64,000 nt of DNA. Source: Neurospora intermedia (Eukaryota; Ascomycota; Sordariomycetes; Sordariales; Sordariaceae). The DNA lies in NCBI GenBank assembly GCA_037102815.1, contig BTPP01000006.1, positions 2,170,001 through 2,234,000 of the forward strand. Direction: 5' to 3'. The notes under the pieces were generated by a model that saw only the letters and a list, made by a program, of their open reading frames with translations, was not told the origin of the DNA and made no database searches. Positions 22,672-32,798 of this stretch are shown here, piece after piece. Within the stretch, counting starts at the first letter, position 1, and each line of letters opens with the position of its first letter. The position numbers and the translations under genes were made by a program.

Positions 22672-25600
22672 CTATCGATCAGCCACAGCAGTTACATGCA
22701 CCGCCGCGTTCAGATAACACCCATTCTCCAGCAAGCACGTCGCGCCTGGGCTGAGCTTGAACACACCACGTGGGCCAACAGTAAACTCGTCTTCGCCATC
22801 GTTCAGTATCACCCTTAGCTTGCCGCTGACGAGGGTGCATATTCGGGTGCGGGTCTGGTCGGCGGGCAGCCGCTGAGTGCTACCCGAGGTGATGGTGAGC
22901 GCTGTCAGGGTGGTCGATTTGCATATCTGGATGGTCTGGTTGGCTGAGATGTAGGAGGACGAGTAGACGAGGTCTAACAATTGGTTGTTAGTATTTCTGG
23001 CTTGAAGAGTAAGGGGCGGATAGGGGGAGTACACTCACTTTCCGATGGGTGGCGCTGCTTGGGGAGAACCCCTCTTGAACCTCTTTCCCAGTCTTCGGTT
23101 ACGAGATCTTCCTTGGACACCAACAAAGACGGAGCAGAAGCAGCAGTGGTCTGTGATGGGGTCGGTACGGCGGTTTGTTCCCTCGTCCGGAGACGCTTGC
23201 TGGCCCGGCGATACTCGACATCTTCCTGTTCCTCTTCTGCGGCATCCAAGCTAGCTGAAGGGTAAGTCGGCGATGGGTCCTTGAGAGTGACTACATTTCG
23301 TGGCGATGGTACTCCGTCCACATCTGCCTCGCTCTCCTCCAGAGCAGCAGTAATACTAGGAAATCTTTGCGAGCGCCGGATGACCGTGGCGCCAAGTTGC
23401 TCGTCGTACTCGTAAGCCTCCTCGTTCTCCTCCTCCTCATCCGCTTCGTCTTCTGCATCATCGCCTGCTTCGTCCCCTGCTTCGTCCCCTGCTTCGTCCC
23501 CTGCTTCGTCCCCTGCTTCGTCCCCTGCTTCGTCCCCTGCTTCGTCTACATCACCACCATTTCCAAACGCAACCACGCGTGTCGCGCGCTCTTCAGTTTT
23601 GTTCAGGTGTTTGATACTGCATGCATTGTATGTGTTGCTGTAAAGACAGTTGGCACAAGCGTTGCGATAACTAACAGAGACCAACCTGCGTAACTTGACG
23701 CTAATCTTAGGTATAATGGTGATACAGCCCTTGAAAGGCCCTGCGCGGCGCCGACATGCAGTACATGGCTTGGGGGCTTCGCGCCCAGTAAGTTGCGCAA
23801 TTACTGCGGTGAGCTGCTTAAGAGCGAGTGTGTGAGTGACTGTGAGAGGGTGCTTCAACTTGAGATCTCGCCGACGGGGTAAAGAGAGGAGAACTTCCAG
23901 TTCCGTTTCCTCTATTTCTGGAAAGTTGCCCCCGATCTGGGAGGTGATATATCGTCGCAGTCCTTCGGGGTGCCCAGCTTCCTCTCCTGGTTCTGGTGTT
24001 GGTGGTGATGTTGTTATTTCGTCGAGAGTCCGCTTTTGGCTTATCCGGCCCGGCATTTCGTTGTTTTTATTTTCATCATCGTCGGTCGAGATATCCGGCT
24101 CCACAACACGCCTGTGTTCTTTGTTGGGCAAATGGGCCTCTCTCAAGGGTGACTCTTCATAATTTATTGGGCCCCTAGACACAACACGGGGGCCAGTCTT
24201 GCTGCGGCCTTCAACGATGCTAAAAGTCCCGTCTTGGTTGTCGTTTACGCAAACGCTGGGATGACATACGGTCCAGTGATTGCTATAGGCTGTTTGCCCT
24301 CTGAGGAGGAGTCTGCATGACCTGATGGGGCATATCCAGGGTCGAAGGGGAAACGCTTGATATTCAAGTTGGTAACCTTCAGGGATCAATCCTCGTGTCA
24401 CCTGAAACCGATTGATTTCCGGATTCAGCCAATGGGTATAAGGCCGACCATCGGTGGCATTATCGAACCCAACATCAGAAAGGATAACGCGGGCATTTCC
24501 AGCTGACTTATGAACAGCTGGGGGGCTGGTACGTTCTGTGTTCTGCATTCCTTGCAGGTCTCTAGTGTCCTTGCTGATATTCTCCCCAGTCGAGCTACCC
24601 GTTGAAGAACTTTTCCCTCTGCGATGCTGTCGCAACATTCGATTGACATAGTTCTGAGATATTTGGGGTTCCGCTAATGGATCACTCTCTCTTGCTCCAC
24701 GCGATACTACGACCGGTGGGTCATTGTGATAGTCGATCCGAAGTTGCTCAATATGGAGACGAGTTGTAGGACGCTTAACAACGGTAAAGGTCCCGTCCAG
24801 ATTGTCATTGAGCCGGCAGCCGTAGTATCTCATCTTGAAGTGATTGGCAAGGTGGAACTTGGCGCTGTATAGGTACCGGCATGATCTGACTGGGCATATC
24901 CACTGATGGGTGGGATGCTCCGTATAAAGGGTCCATTCATCCGGCAATAACAGGCCGCGTAAATCTTTCCACGCCCCAGACTGGTCTGTTTAAACGGTTA
25001 GCCAGGTTGGATAGGGAGAGTAAATGTGGGAAGAACTGACCAGGCCACATGTTGTATGGACGTCCGGATTTTGTGGTTACCAGTATCTTCTCGGTAGGCC
25101 CCTCGTTGGAAGGAACAATAGCACCCTTGGCCTCATCCTGGGGGTCAAGCTCATCGTCATCACTCATAGCTGAGACCTGGATGGTTTCACTCTCATCGAT
25201 TGGCGGCCGCCGACGAAGCTCGCGCTTGGGAACTTCCTGTACAGGCAGGGATTTGTTGTGGGCATGTGGTGTGTAGGGTTTTGGTTCAACCATGGGTGAT
25301 TCCGCAAGGCTCATGTACTTTTTGGATACGATGATACAGGATTTAGTGGTACCGCCAAATCTTCTGCCATTGCCAGGGGTGGGGTTGGCATATCTCCCAA
25401 GGTCGGTCAAGGTGCCGTCCAGATTATCGTTTAATCGACAAGCACGGTGAAGCACAAGAAAATGTCTGCCCAGATTTGGAAGGCCGGGTAAGAGGGCTCG
25501 ACAACTTCTGACTGGGCAGATCCAAGGGAGTTCGGGATGATCGGACTGTTCATAACCGGGAGGCAGGAGGGCACCGCAGGTGGGCAGTAACGTGCCCGTG

Positions 25601-26190
25601 TCTTGGTCCTTCCAGACCTTGTAAGCGCTAGCATCAAGGGCTTCGGTGCTCGGATCGATTGTTGGTGGTTTTGGTGGTGCTTGGGTCTTGGAGCGGGTCG
25701 CCCGACTGGCGCTCAAGGCGTCCATGGCGAGTTGGACCTTTATAAGGTCCGAGTCCTGAATATCTCCCATGGCGATGATGTCCGAATCAGGCTCTGGTTT
25801 TGGTTGGGGTTTTGGTAGTTTTGGGCCAGCGTTTGCGGAAGAGGGAGAAGGACCGCTGTGGCCGGTTCTCTTCACCTTGAACACAGGTTTGGGTTTAGGT
25901 TTGGGTGGTGAGTGAAGGGTTGCCGAGGTCGAGGAAGCTGATGGCGTCGCGGTGTTGGGATGAGATGCAATCAACCTCCCACTTGCCGTTGCCGTTTCCG
26001 CCTCATGTTGTTGTGTTTTCCGCGGCGAGCGATACCGCTGCCCGATATCATCGTTGCCATCGCCATGAGAGCCTGTTGAGATTGTGGTATTTTCTTTGCT
26101 GTTTCTGGTATTTCCTGCTGGTGAATGGTGGTTGCTGTTCACATTTGACCGACGCGTAGGAGGAGAGGCGGAAGTCGACAGAAATGGCAT
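22672..26190 (-). CDS. protein with three zinc-finger-like modules, DUF3716-like and cupin-like domains
   Basis: About 1,132 residues from exons 26190-25041, 24985-23039 and 22973-22672; both introns have good borders and keep phase. A module occurs three times (near residues 220, 412 and 602): W-[IV]-C-P-[VI]-R-S-C-R, then His residues in C2H2-like spacing, then a C-x-x-N-D-N-x-D-G-T signature. Residues about 780-850 contain KPCTACRRRAGPFKGC and NACANCLYSNTYNACS, the Cys pattern of DUF3716. A 12-bp minisatellite encodes repeated AGDE units (23464-23551). The last exon (SGKLRVILNDGEDEFTVGP, GVFKLSPGATCLLENGCYLNA) resembles the cupin fold of CENP-C/Mif2 C-termini. The role is unknown; nuclear chromatin association is an inference. 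An alternative start at 26328 would add 46 residues. Confidence 0.8.
23464..23551. repeat. 12-bp coding minisatellite (AGDE repeat)
   Basis: About seven near-identical head-to-tail copies of CCTGCTTCGTCC, encoding Ala-Gly-Asp-Glu units on the minus strand and followed by a longer acidic run. The copies are almost identical at the DNA level, implying recent expansion and probable length polymorphism. Confidence 0.9.
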
Positions 26191-26774
26191 GGCAGGAAGA
26201 AAGCCACATGAGATGGAAGGAAGCGGAACATAAAGTGGATGAAATGTCCCCGGTTTTACTGTGTAAATTGACGCGACGCACAAAGTCGATTTGAACCTTC
26301 CTTTGCTCTGGTGAACGTCCACGTCCACGCAATTTGTTAGTGAACTGCAGAGGCTACCACAGACGCGCTAACAAGCCCGCCAAGAGATTTCCACGCAGGC
26401 CGGGGAGCATGCAGTCGGGTGGGTGTGTGAAGCACGAGCGATACATACCTAGATAGGTGGAGCAGATGGTCAGTGCTTACACCGGACAGGATACGGGTTG
26501 GAGGCAGCCTCCAGTGTGGCAGCCACCTCAGTCCTCCCGACGAGAAAGCTTTGATTATATCGATAGGTTGGCTTCGTTTTACGGTTTCATAGCCTCGTTG
26601 GGCGTTCTACTAGGCTTTCCTGATTCTTCTCCTGTTACTCAATGTCATATACTTGTTATTTCCACCTTGCTTTTCTCTCCTGTCATCATCATCAGCTTCT
26701 TGTCTTCTTTTTTGTTAAACCTCGACGACCCTGGCATCTCATTCTCTCCCACCAGGCAAACCCTTAGCAACGGG
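26191..26774. other. divergent promoter region
   Basis: 584 bp between the divergent zinc-finger/cupin gene and the deoxyribosyltransferase-like gene. An open frame runs in from 26457 in the same frame as the downstream gene but begins without ATG in this stretch and contains a hydrophobic segment. I read it as 5' leader, not coding sequence. Confidence 0.45.
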
Positions 26775-27278
26775 ATGGCGCAACAAGCTTCGCAACCACA
26801 CGGCCCGCTACAACTGGTGCGCGCCCCAGAACGTCCCAAATTCACCGGCAAGAAATCCGTCTTCTTAGCCGGAACCACGTCCAAGATGGGAGATGAGCCC
26901 GACTGGCGGGATAGCCTGGCCAGACAACTCTCGCGTCTTCCCATCACAGTCATCAACCCCATCCCACCCAATTGGACTGACTGGCCGGAAGACATATCAT
27001 TCCAGCCCTTCCGTGACCAAGTCGAATGGGAACTAGATATGCAGGAAAGGGCAGACATAGTCCTGATATACTATGGACCCAACACACTTGCGCCCATCAG
27101 TCTTTTGGAGCTTGGTCTCTGCGCGCGCACCGGCAAGGCCATTGTGTGTTGCCATAGGGACTATAAGAAGAGGGGCAACGTACAAATTGTCGCCAAGAGA
27201 TACGGCATCGAGTTGCTGGAAAATGAGAAGGATATGGCAGCGGCCGTGATCAGGAAGCTCGGGTCCTTGGATAATTAG
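26775..27278 (+). CDS. nucleoside 2-deoxyribosyltransferase-like protein
   Basis: Intronless 167-residue protein of the Nuc_deoxyri_tr2 type. Motifs: KSVFLAGTTSK near the N-terminus (phosphate/nucleoside-binding loop), WRDSLARQL, INPIPPNWTDW, the acidic VEWELDMQERADIVLIYY strand, and the characteristic APISLLELGLCARTGK block with its Glu likely catalytic, then RGNVQIVAKRYGI. The family fold (SLOG/NDT-like) cleaves or transfers N-glycosidic bonds of nucleosides or related nucleotides. The fungal substrate is not established. The start was chosen at the first ATG of the conserved region, and the frame upstream of it looks like leader. No targeting signal is visible, so it is probably cytosolic. 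Confidence 0.8.
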   Translation: MAQQASQPHGPLQLVRAPERPKFTGKKSVFLAGTTSKMGDEPDWRDSLARQLSRLPITVINPIPPNWTDWPEDISFQPFRDQVEWELDMQERADIVLIYYGPNTLAPISLLELGLCARTGKAIVCCHRDYKKRGNVQIVAKRYGIELLENEKDMAAAVIRKLGSLDN

Positions 27279-27752
27279 GCATTCGGGTTGTTTGGTGTAG
27301 TTGGGCTGTGGGAGACGTGAGTCGGGAGATGCTGGCGCGTGGGCTGTGTATTTGGGCTGTGGATCCTATGAGTGATGAAGTTCACTTGAGCTTCTGAACG
27401 AGTTACATAGAAATCATTCCAAGAAACTCCGAATCTAGACCCTGAAGTTGATTGCTTAGGTACTTGTCAGTAAGTAGCTCGGCAGGTTTGACTCCAAATG
27501 TGAAAGTGGAGGAAACGGGACGACCCGGTCGGAGATCCCCCACATTGAGTTCGTTCAGTTCAGGTTCCCCCCTGCAGTGGTCATAGCTCCTCAAATGTGG
27601 CTGGAGAGAGTCTACACAGCATGTACTTGTGGATTTCAGTCGCAAAACACCATAAATGCGCCACAGCTTGGTGGAGAACTGCATCGCAAGTTGCGGCTTT
27701 GTCAAGTTGACAGCATGTGTCGGTCCTTTCTATCGATCAATGCGCATCAATA

Positions 27753-27850
27753 CTACCGCAAAGACTCGGGGCATTGATTTTCAACTTCCAGGGAAAGCAC
27801 GCATAGTCTGTAAGCAATACTGCAACATTCATGCCCGCCCGAAATTATAT
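27753..27850 (+). repeat. dispersed repeat, copy C
   Basis: It begins CTACCGCAAAGACTC and continues GGCATTGATTTTCAACTT, then CCAGGGAAA. It matches the reverse complement of 28024-28129 most closely over the first 50 bp and diverges toward the poly-A. Confidence 0.6.
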
Positions 27851-27897
27851 GCAAGACCATAATTTTCAATGTCCCTGACCTCCAGCGCCCTTAGAGG

Positions 27898-27947
<50 letters not shown>
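27898..27947. repeat. 50-bp poly-A tract
   Basis: An uninterrupted run of 50 A, followed by GGGGGTGG. It lies between two inverted copies of a dispersed repeat and may mark an old retroposition tail or simple slippage. The exact length may be unreliable. Confidence 0.85.
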
Positions 27948-27950
<3 letters not shown>

Positions 27951-28023
27951 GGTGGAAAGGGCGGGATACCACGTAGAAAATTCAAGCTTACAGTGCTCCG
28001 GGGTGGCAACATAGCTCCCCTAT

Positions 28024-28129
28024 TATTTTTTGCGGGCATAAAATGTACAGAATTGGGTATATGTATGTCTGATGATGCCTGATTTCCAGGAAAGTTGAAA
28101 ATCAATGGCCGGATGAGTCTTTGCGGTAG
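28024..28129 (-). repeat. dispersed repeat, copy B
   Basis: On the minus strand it reads CTACCGCAAAGACTC, then TTTTCAACTTTCC, GGAAATCAGGCAT, CAGACATACATAT and ATTTTATGCCCGCAAAAAAT. It therefore matches copy A near 12.4 kb along almost its whole length and copy C over its first half. Confidence 0.65.
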
Positions 28130-28831
28130 CTCTTCGGCGAGGACAGGAAGCATTGCATATATTTATCAACATTTGTCAACCCCAACTTCGGGACTCTCTA
28201 GGTATTTCCTCAAGACAAAGGGAACTGTTCACTCGATCAATCAATCAACCACTCAGTTTGTCGGACATCCGTGGCATGCATCAACAATTCCTGCATTGCA
28301 TTTCGACTCAAACACGTTTCCCCAAGCCATGTATATAACGGTGTTTCCGATCACCATTTTCATTCCTTTCTTTCCTCTCTTCTCTTCAACCAATTCAAGC
28401 ATTCTCACCTCCGTTGTGCCAGTCATCGTGATACTGCATGCTCAGAGAACTTCGACACGGTTTACAGTACAGTACTCCACCTTCGATAACCCTAACCCTG
28501 TGTGAAAGTCGTCCTTGCCCCGCCAAAAGTCTTGCGAAAGATCGCAAGAACCACCTTTCAATTTACGACTCCAGTCACAGCTGAGACCATTCAGCACCGT
28601 GGACAAGTCCAGGGTGCTAGGAGGATACAAAAGGTGTGGCTTGACTCATTCGTCCCGTTCCGTCTCTTTCAGGTCTGAATATTATTCAATTGAGCATTAT
28701 CATTCAGTCGACCTGCAGCTGTGCACTTGCCACGCTGACCTCTTTTATTACTTCACCTACCCTCATGACCTTTTGACTAACTTTGGATTTGACATCCAAT
28801 CTGATAGGGCTGGAAATAACCCCACCACCGG

Positions 28832-31701
28832 ATGCGCTCCTTTGCCCGTCTACGCGGCCTCATTCCTTCGACCAGGACTATCTCGGCTATCAGTACAAGA
28901 CCAATTCGTCTTTTCCCTCGTCCCCTCCCTTCATCATACCCCCGCCGCCCATTCACATCGTCGCCGTTAATCATGGCCGCCATTACCGTTCACAGCACCC
29001 TGAAGCCGGGTCCCCCCGTGCCGTTTGTACCAAAGGAGGAGGGTGCCATTAGCTGGTACGCCTGCGGGCCGACTGTTGTATGTACTGAGAACCACGACTT
29101 CTACTTTACTTCTATTGACAATTCATCATAGTACGATCTCAGCCACTTGGGCCATGCTCGGAACTATGTCTCTACAGATATCATCCGCCGCATTCTTATG
29201 CATTATTTTGACTACAAGGTCAACTTTGTGGTGAGTAACCGAATACATGCTTCTACCATCGAACTTGCCATGTTCCTCAAGCTAACACTTCACCATAGAT
29301 GAATTACACAGATGTCGACGACAAGGTAGGCTTAAATGTTCCTCATCCGTACTTACTAATACCAGTCTGACTTTTCCCAGATCATCATCAAAGCGAGGAG
29401 AAAGAGGCTCCTGGAGCTCGAAAAGGAGAAGCCTTATACTCCCGAGCAGATCCACGATCTCATTTTCAAGGCCTTCCAGGCATACACCAAGAGTCTTCCC
29501 CTCCTGGCACCCCAAGATGCTGCCCCGCTAGACGAGAAAAACTACGAGGAGCGCAAACAGGCCGCTTACGGTGTTGTTCTGGCCGGTGGTCCCCTTGTTC
29601 CCGAGACAAAACCTGGTGACGCCGAGGCCAAGGTCAAGATGCACCTAAACAACATGGATGCTGCGGCCGAAGCTCTTAAGAACGGTTCCGGTCTCGATGC
29701 CGCAGAGGACGTCCTCTTACCCTACCTCGATTCGCTCTACAAGGAGACCATCGACACTAGCGATCAGACCATCTTTACCGACCTCACGAAGACGATGGAG
29801 AAGGCATTCGCTGACGATATGGAGGCTTTGAACGTCCTTCCTCCCGATGTCATCACTCGCGTTACCGAATATGTTCCTCAGATTGTCGCCTTCGTTGAGC
29901 AGATCATCCAAAAGGGATTCGCCTACGAGGCCGACGGTTCTGTCTACTTCGACATTGGTGCCTTCGAGAAGGCCGGTAACACCTATGCTCGCCTTCGCCC
30001 CGAGAGTAAGAACGACACCGCCCTGCAAGAGGAGGGAGAGGGTTCCCTTTCGACGGCTTTGGGAGGCAAGAAGCGTTCTGGTGACTTTGCCCTTTGGAAA
30101 AAGTCGAAGCCCGGTGAGCCCTATTGGCCCAGCCCTTGGGGTGCCGGTCGCCCTGGTTGGCACATTGAGTGCTCTGTCATGGCTTCCGATAAGCTTGGCG
30201 AGCAGATGGATATCCACTCTGGCGGTATCGATCTTGCTTTCCCTCATCACGACAACGAGCTGGCTCAGAGTGAGGCTTACTTCCATGACTGCTGCAAGGG
30301 TGAGCACACTTGGGTCAAGTATTTCCTGGTAAGCTTTTTTTTCCTCCTGGTGTTCTGATCATGCACTGACATTCCATACAGCACATGGGTCATCTTTCCA
30401 TTGCCGGAAGCAAAATGTCCAAGAGCTTGAAGAACTTCCAGACGATACAAGACGCTCTCGCCTCCACCTACACTGCTCGCAACATGCGTATCGTCTTCCT
30501 GCTCAGCCGCTGGAACGACGGTGTCGAGATCTCCCCCGACATGAGGAAACAGGCCGACAACTGGGAGACCACGCTCGACAACTTCTTCACCAACATCAAG
30601 GCTCGCTTGTCCGAGGTCGACGCTTCGTCCGGCATCAAGGATCTCTCCCTCTCGGAAGACGCCGGTGCCAGGGGTCTGCTCGAGGATTTTGAGCAAGCCA
30701 AGAAGGACCTCGACGCCGCCCTGAGGAACTCCTTCGACACCCCTACCGCCATGCAGGTCCTCCTCAAGCTGGTCCGCAACGCCAACATCTACATGAACTC
30801 CAGCAACCCCAACGTCCAAGCGCTCGAGTCCGTTGCCCGCTGGGTGACCAAGATCGTCGGCGTCTTCGGTCTTGACGCCAGCGCCCAGCCTCCATACGAT
30901 GGTCTGGGCTGGTCCTCCGCCACCGCCTCCAACAAGGCCAACGTCGACCCCCAGACCGCCGTCAAGCCCTACGCCGCCGTCTTTAACCAGGTCAAGCAGG
31001 AGGTTGCCGCGCTCGACCTTTCTGGTAACGAGTCCATCAAGTCCCTTCTCGAGCAGCAGAACCCCGACAGCGAGTTTGCCGAGCTCGAGAAGATCGGCGA
31101 GAAGGACGCTGAAAAGCTGGCGCTGCCTTTCATCCGCGCTACCTCCAAGCTGCGCGATGAGTTGCGCGCTACCATTTCCTCCGGAGTTGCTCTTGATCCC
31201 AAGGTCAAGCAGGCTGTCCTTGCGCTCAGCGATCGTATCCGTGACTACGACCTTACCGATCTTGGCGTGCAGCTCGATGACCGCGTTGATGGACCTAGTC
31301 TGGTCAAGTTCGTGCCGGCTTCCAAGTTGATCCAGGCGCGTGAGGAGAAGGCTGCGTTGCTGGCTGAAAAGGCCAGACAGAAGGAGGAGGGTAAGTTGTT
31401 TCAATTTCCTTTTACCTACTATTTTCACCACGTCAGAAGCATGACACTAACCTGCACTTCCAACACAGCCCGCAAAGCAAAGGAAAAGGCCGAGCAAGAA
31501 AAGTGGGAAAAGGCCAAGCTTTCTCCCCAGGACATGTTCAAGAGTGACGCCAAGTACACCGAGTTCGACGCCGATGGCTTGCCCACCAAGCTGGCGGATG
31601 GCAACGAAGTGCCCAAGAGCCAGGCCAAGAAGCTCAAGAAGGAGTGGGAGAAGCAGAAGAAGCTTCATGAGGAGTATCTCGCTAAGTTTGGCTCTGCTTA
31701 G
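28832..31701 (+). CDS. cysteinyl-tRNA synthetase, probably dual-targeted
   Basis: Class I aminoacyl-tRNA synthetase charging tRNA-Cys. Exons from the cytosolic start: 28973-29077, 29132-29230, 29299-29325, 29381-30328, 30382-31390 and 31469-31701, giving 806 residues. Motifs: [17 protein letters not shown] (zinc Cys and the HIGH-type HLGH, split by intron 1), [10 protein letters not shown] and [15 protein letters not shown] (remaining zinc ligands), [11 protein letters not shown] (KMSKS). The long insert after MNYTDVDDK is typical of eukaryotic CysRS, and the Lys-rich C-tail is also usual. An in-frame ATG at 28832 adds 47 residues with many Arg/Ser and no acidic residue ([16 protein letters not shown]...), a good mitochondrial presequence. 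The two starts suggest mitochondrial and cytosolic forms from one gene. Confidence 0.93.
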
Positions 31702-32656
31702 AAGGCCGGCCGGGGCGTTGGAAACTATGAAAGAGGAGATTTGGCTGTTTAAGAGAAGGGGTTACGAGTGGTTTATATAGAACTCTATGAATTGATATCC
31801 CTTGTGTGTCTCCATGTCTTTTTTTCTGGGGTTGGTGCAGGGTTCTAGACACGGTGTATTATTACTGTGCCTCTTTTTGGGACTGAACTCGATGTGACAG
31901 GCCGTGCCATGTTAAGATAGTGGTAGGCTTCGGCAAGAGTTCATGATCCTTTGGTAGGTGGCTGCTATACGGGTGGTGCTACCCTTCACAGCACCTGTGT
32001 TACGGATGCAAATAATGGACGGGCTGGAATGTTCTCTACTTCAGCTCTTCCCCCAATGGATTTATCACCAAGTACTACTGGTTGAAAAATGGGTGGTAAA
32101 GCATTGAGGAAATACATGGCAGGTACGACTACTACAGACACTATTCGTTATGAAGTACCAGCAAGGGAACACAACAACTCATCCAGCAAACCAGTTTGAA
32201 GATAAAAGCACAGTCGTTGTTGGTCGGTACATCCAATAATCGTAGCACCTGACCTCCTTCGGCTTGATCCAGAACCCTTCCTCTGTCAGTGAGCCTGATG
32301 TGTCACTGCAGCTCAGTATCTGCCCGTAGTATATTAGTATGTTTTTCTTCCCGAGCTACAACAACAAACCGCACCTTCCCTCCAGCTCGGCTACCATATG
32401 TCAGGATATTGTTATGTCATACATGCGCGTCCTCGTACTCTCTCTTTTATAGCATTCGTCCTTACTTTCCATTCTTCCTCTACCGTCTTTGTCCTACAAC
32501 GAAGGAAACGTATCTCGACTACAGCAGACTTCCTACAACCAAAAAGCACCTTCAACTCACTCTCTACCCATCTCGTCCATTCCAATCAACACATTCCACC
32601 AACCCAACGAGTGTGATCCAACGCACTTCATCGAAAGGAAACAAACGAAAAAAAAA
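31702..32656. other. intergenic region between CysRS and monooxygenase genes
   Basis: About 950 bp containing the 3' flank of one gene and the promoter of the next, both on the plus strand. The last 250 bp are pyrimidine-rich, as in many fungal promoters. No other feature is supported. Confidence 0.5.
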
Positions 32657-32767
32657 ATGGACATAATAATCACAGGCGCCGGCCTCTCCGGCCTCTCCAC
32701 CGCTCTGTCCCTCCGGCGCGCGAACCCTTCCCACCGGATAACCATCCTCGAGCGATCCTCCCACTAC

Positions 32768-32798
<31 letters not shown>

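Larger units (their letters stand above)
27279..28831. other. intergenic region with inverted repeat pair and poly-A
   Basis: About 1.5 kb with no supported gene. It carries dispersed-repeat copies C (27753-27850) and B (28024-28129) in opposite orientation around a 50-bp A tract (27898-27947). The part after 28300 is pyrimidine-rich and is probably the cysteinyl-tRNA synthetase promoter. Confidence 0.55.

Noticed and set aside
26457-26774. N-terminal extension of the deoxyribosyltransferase-like protein
   Set aside because: The frame is open but starts without ATG and has leader-like pyrimidine-rich sequence; the conserved domain begins right after the ATG at 26775.
30277-31431. 384-codon minus-strand open frame opposite the cysteinyl-tRNA synthetase
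   Set aside because: Entirely antisense to conserved CysRS coding sequence and crosses its introns; composition is that of a shadow frame.
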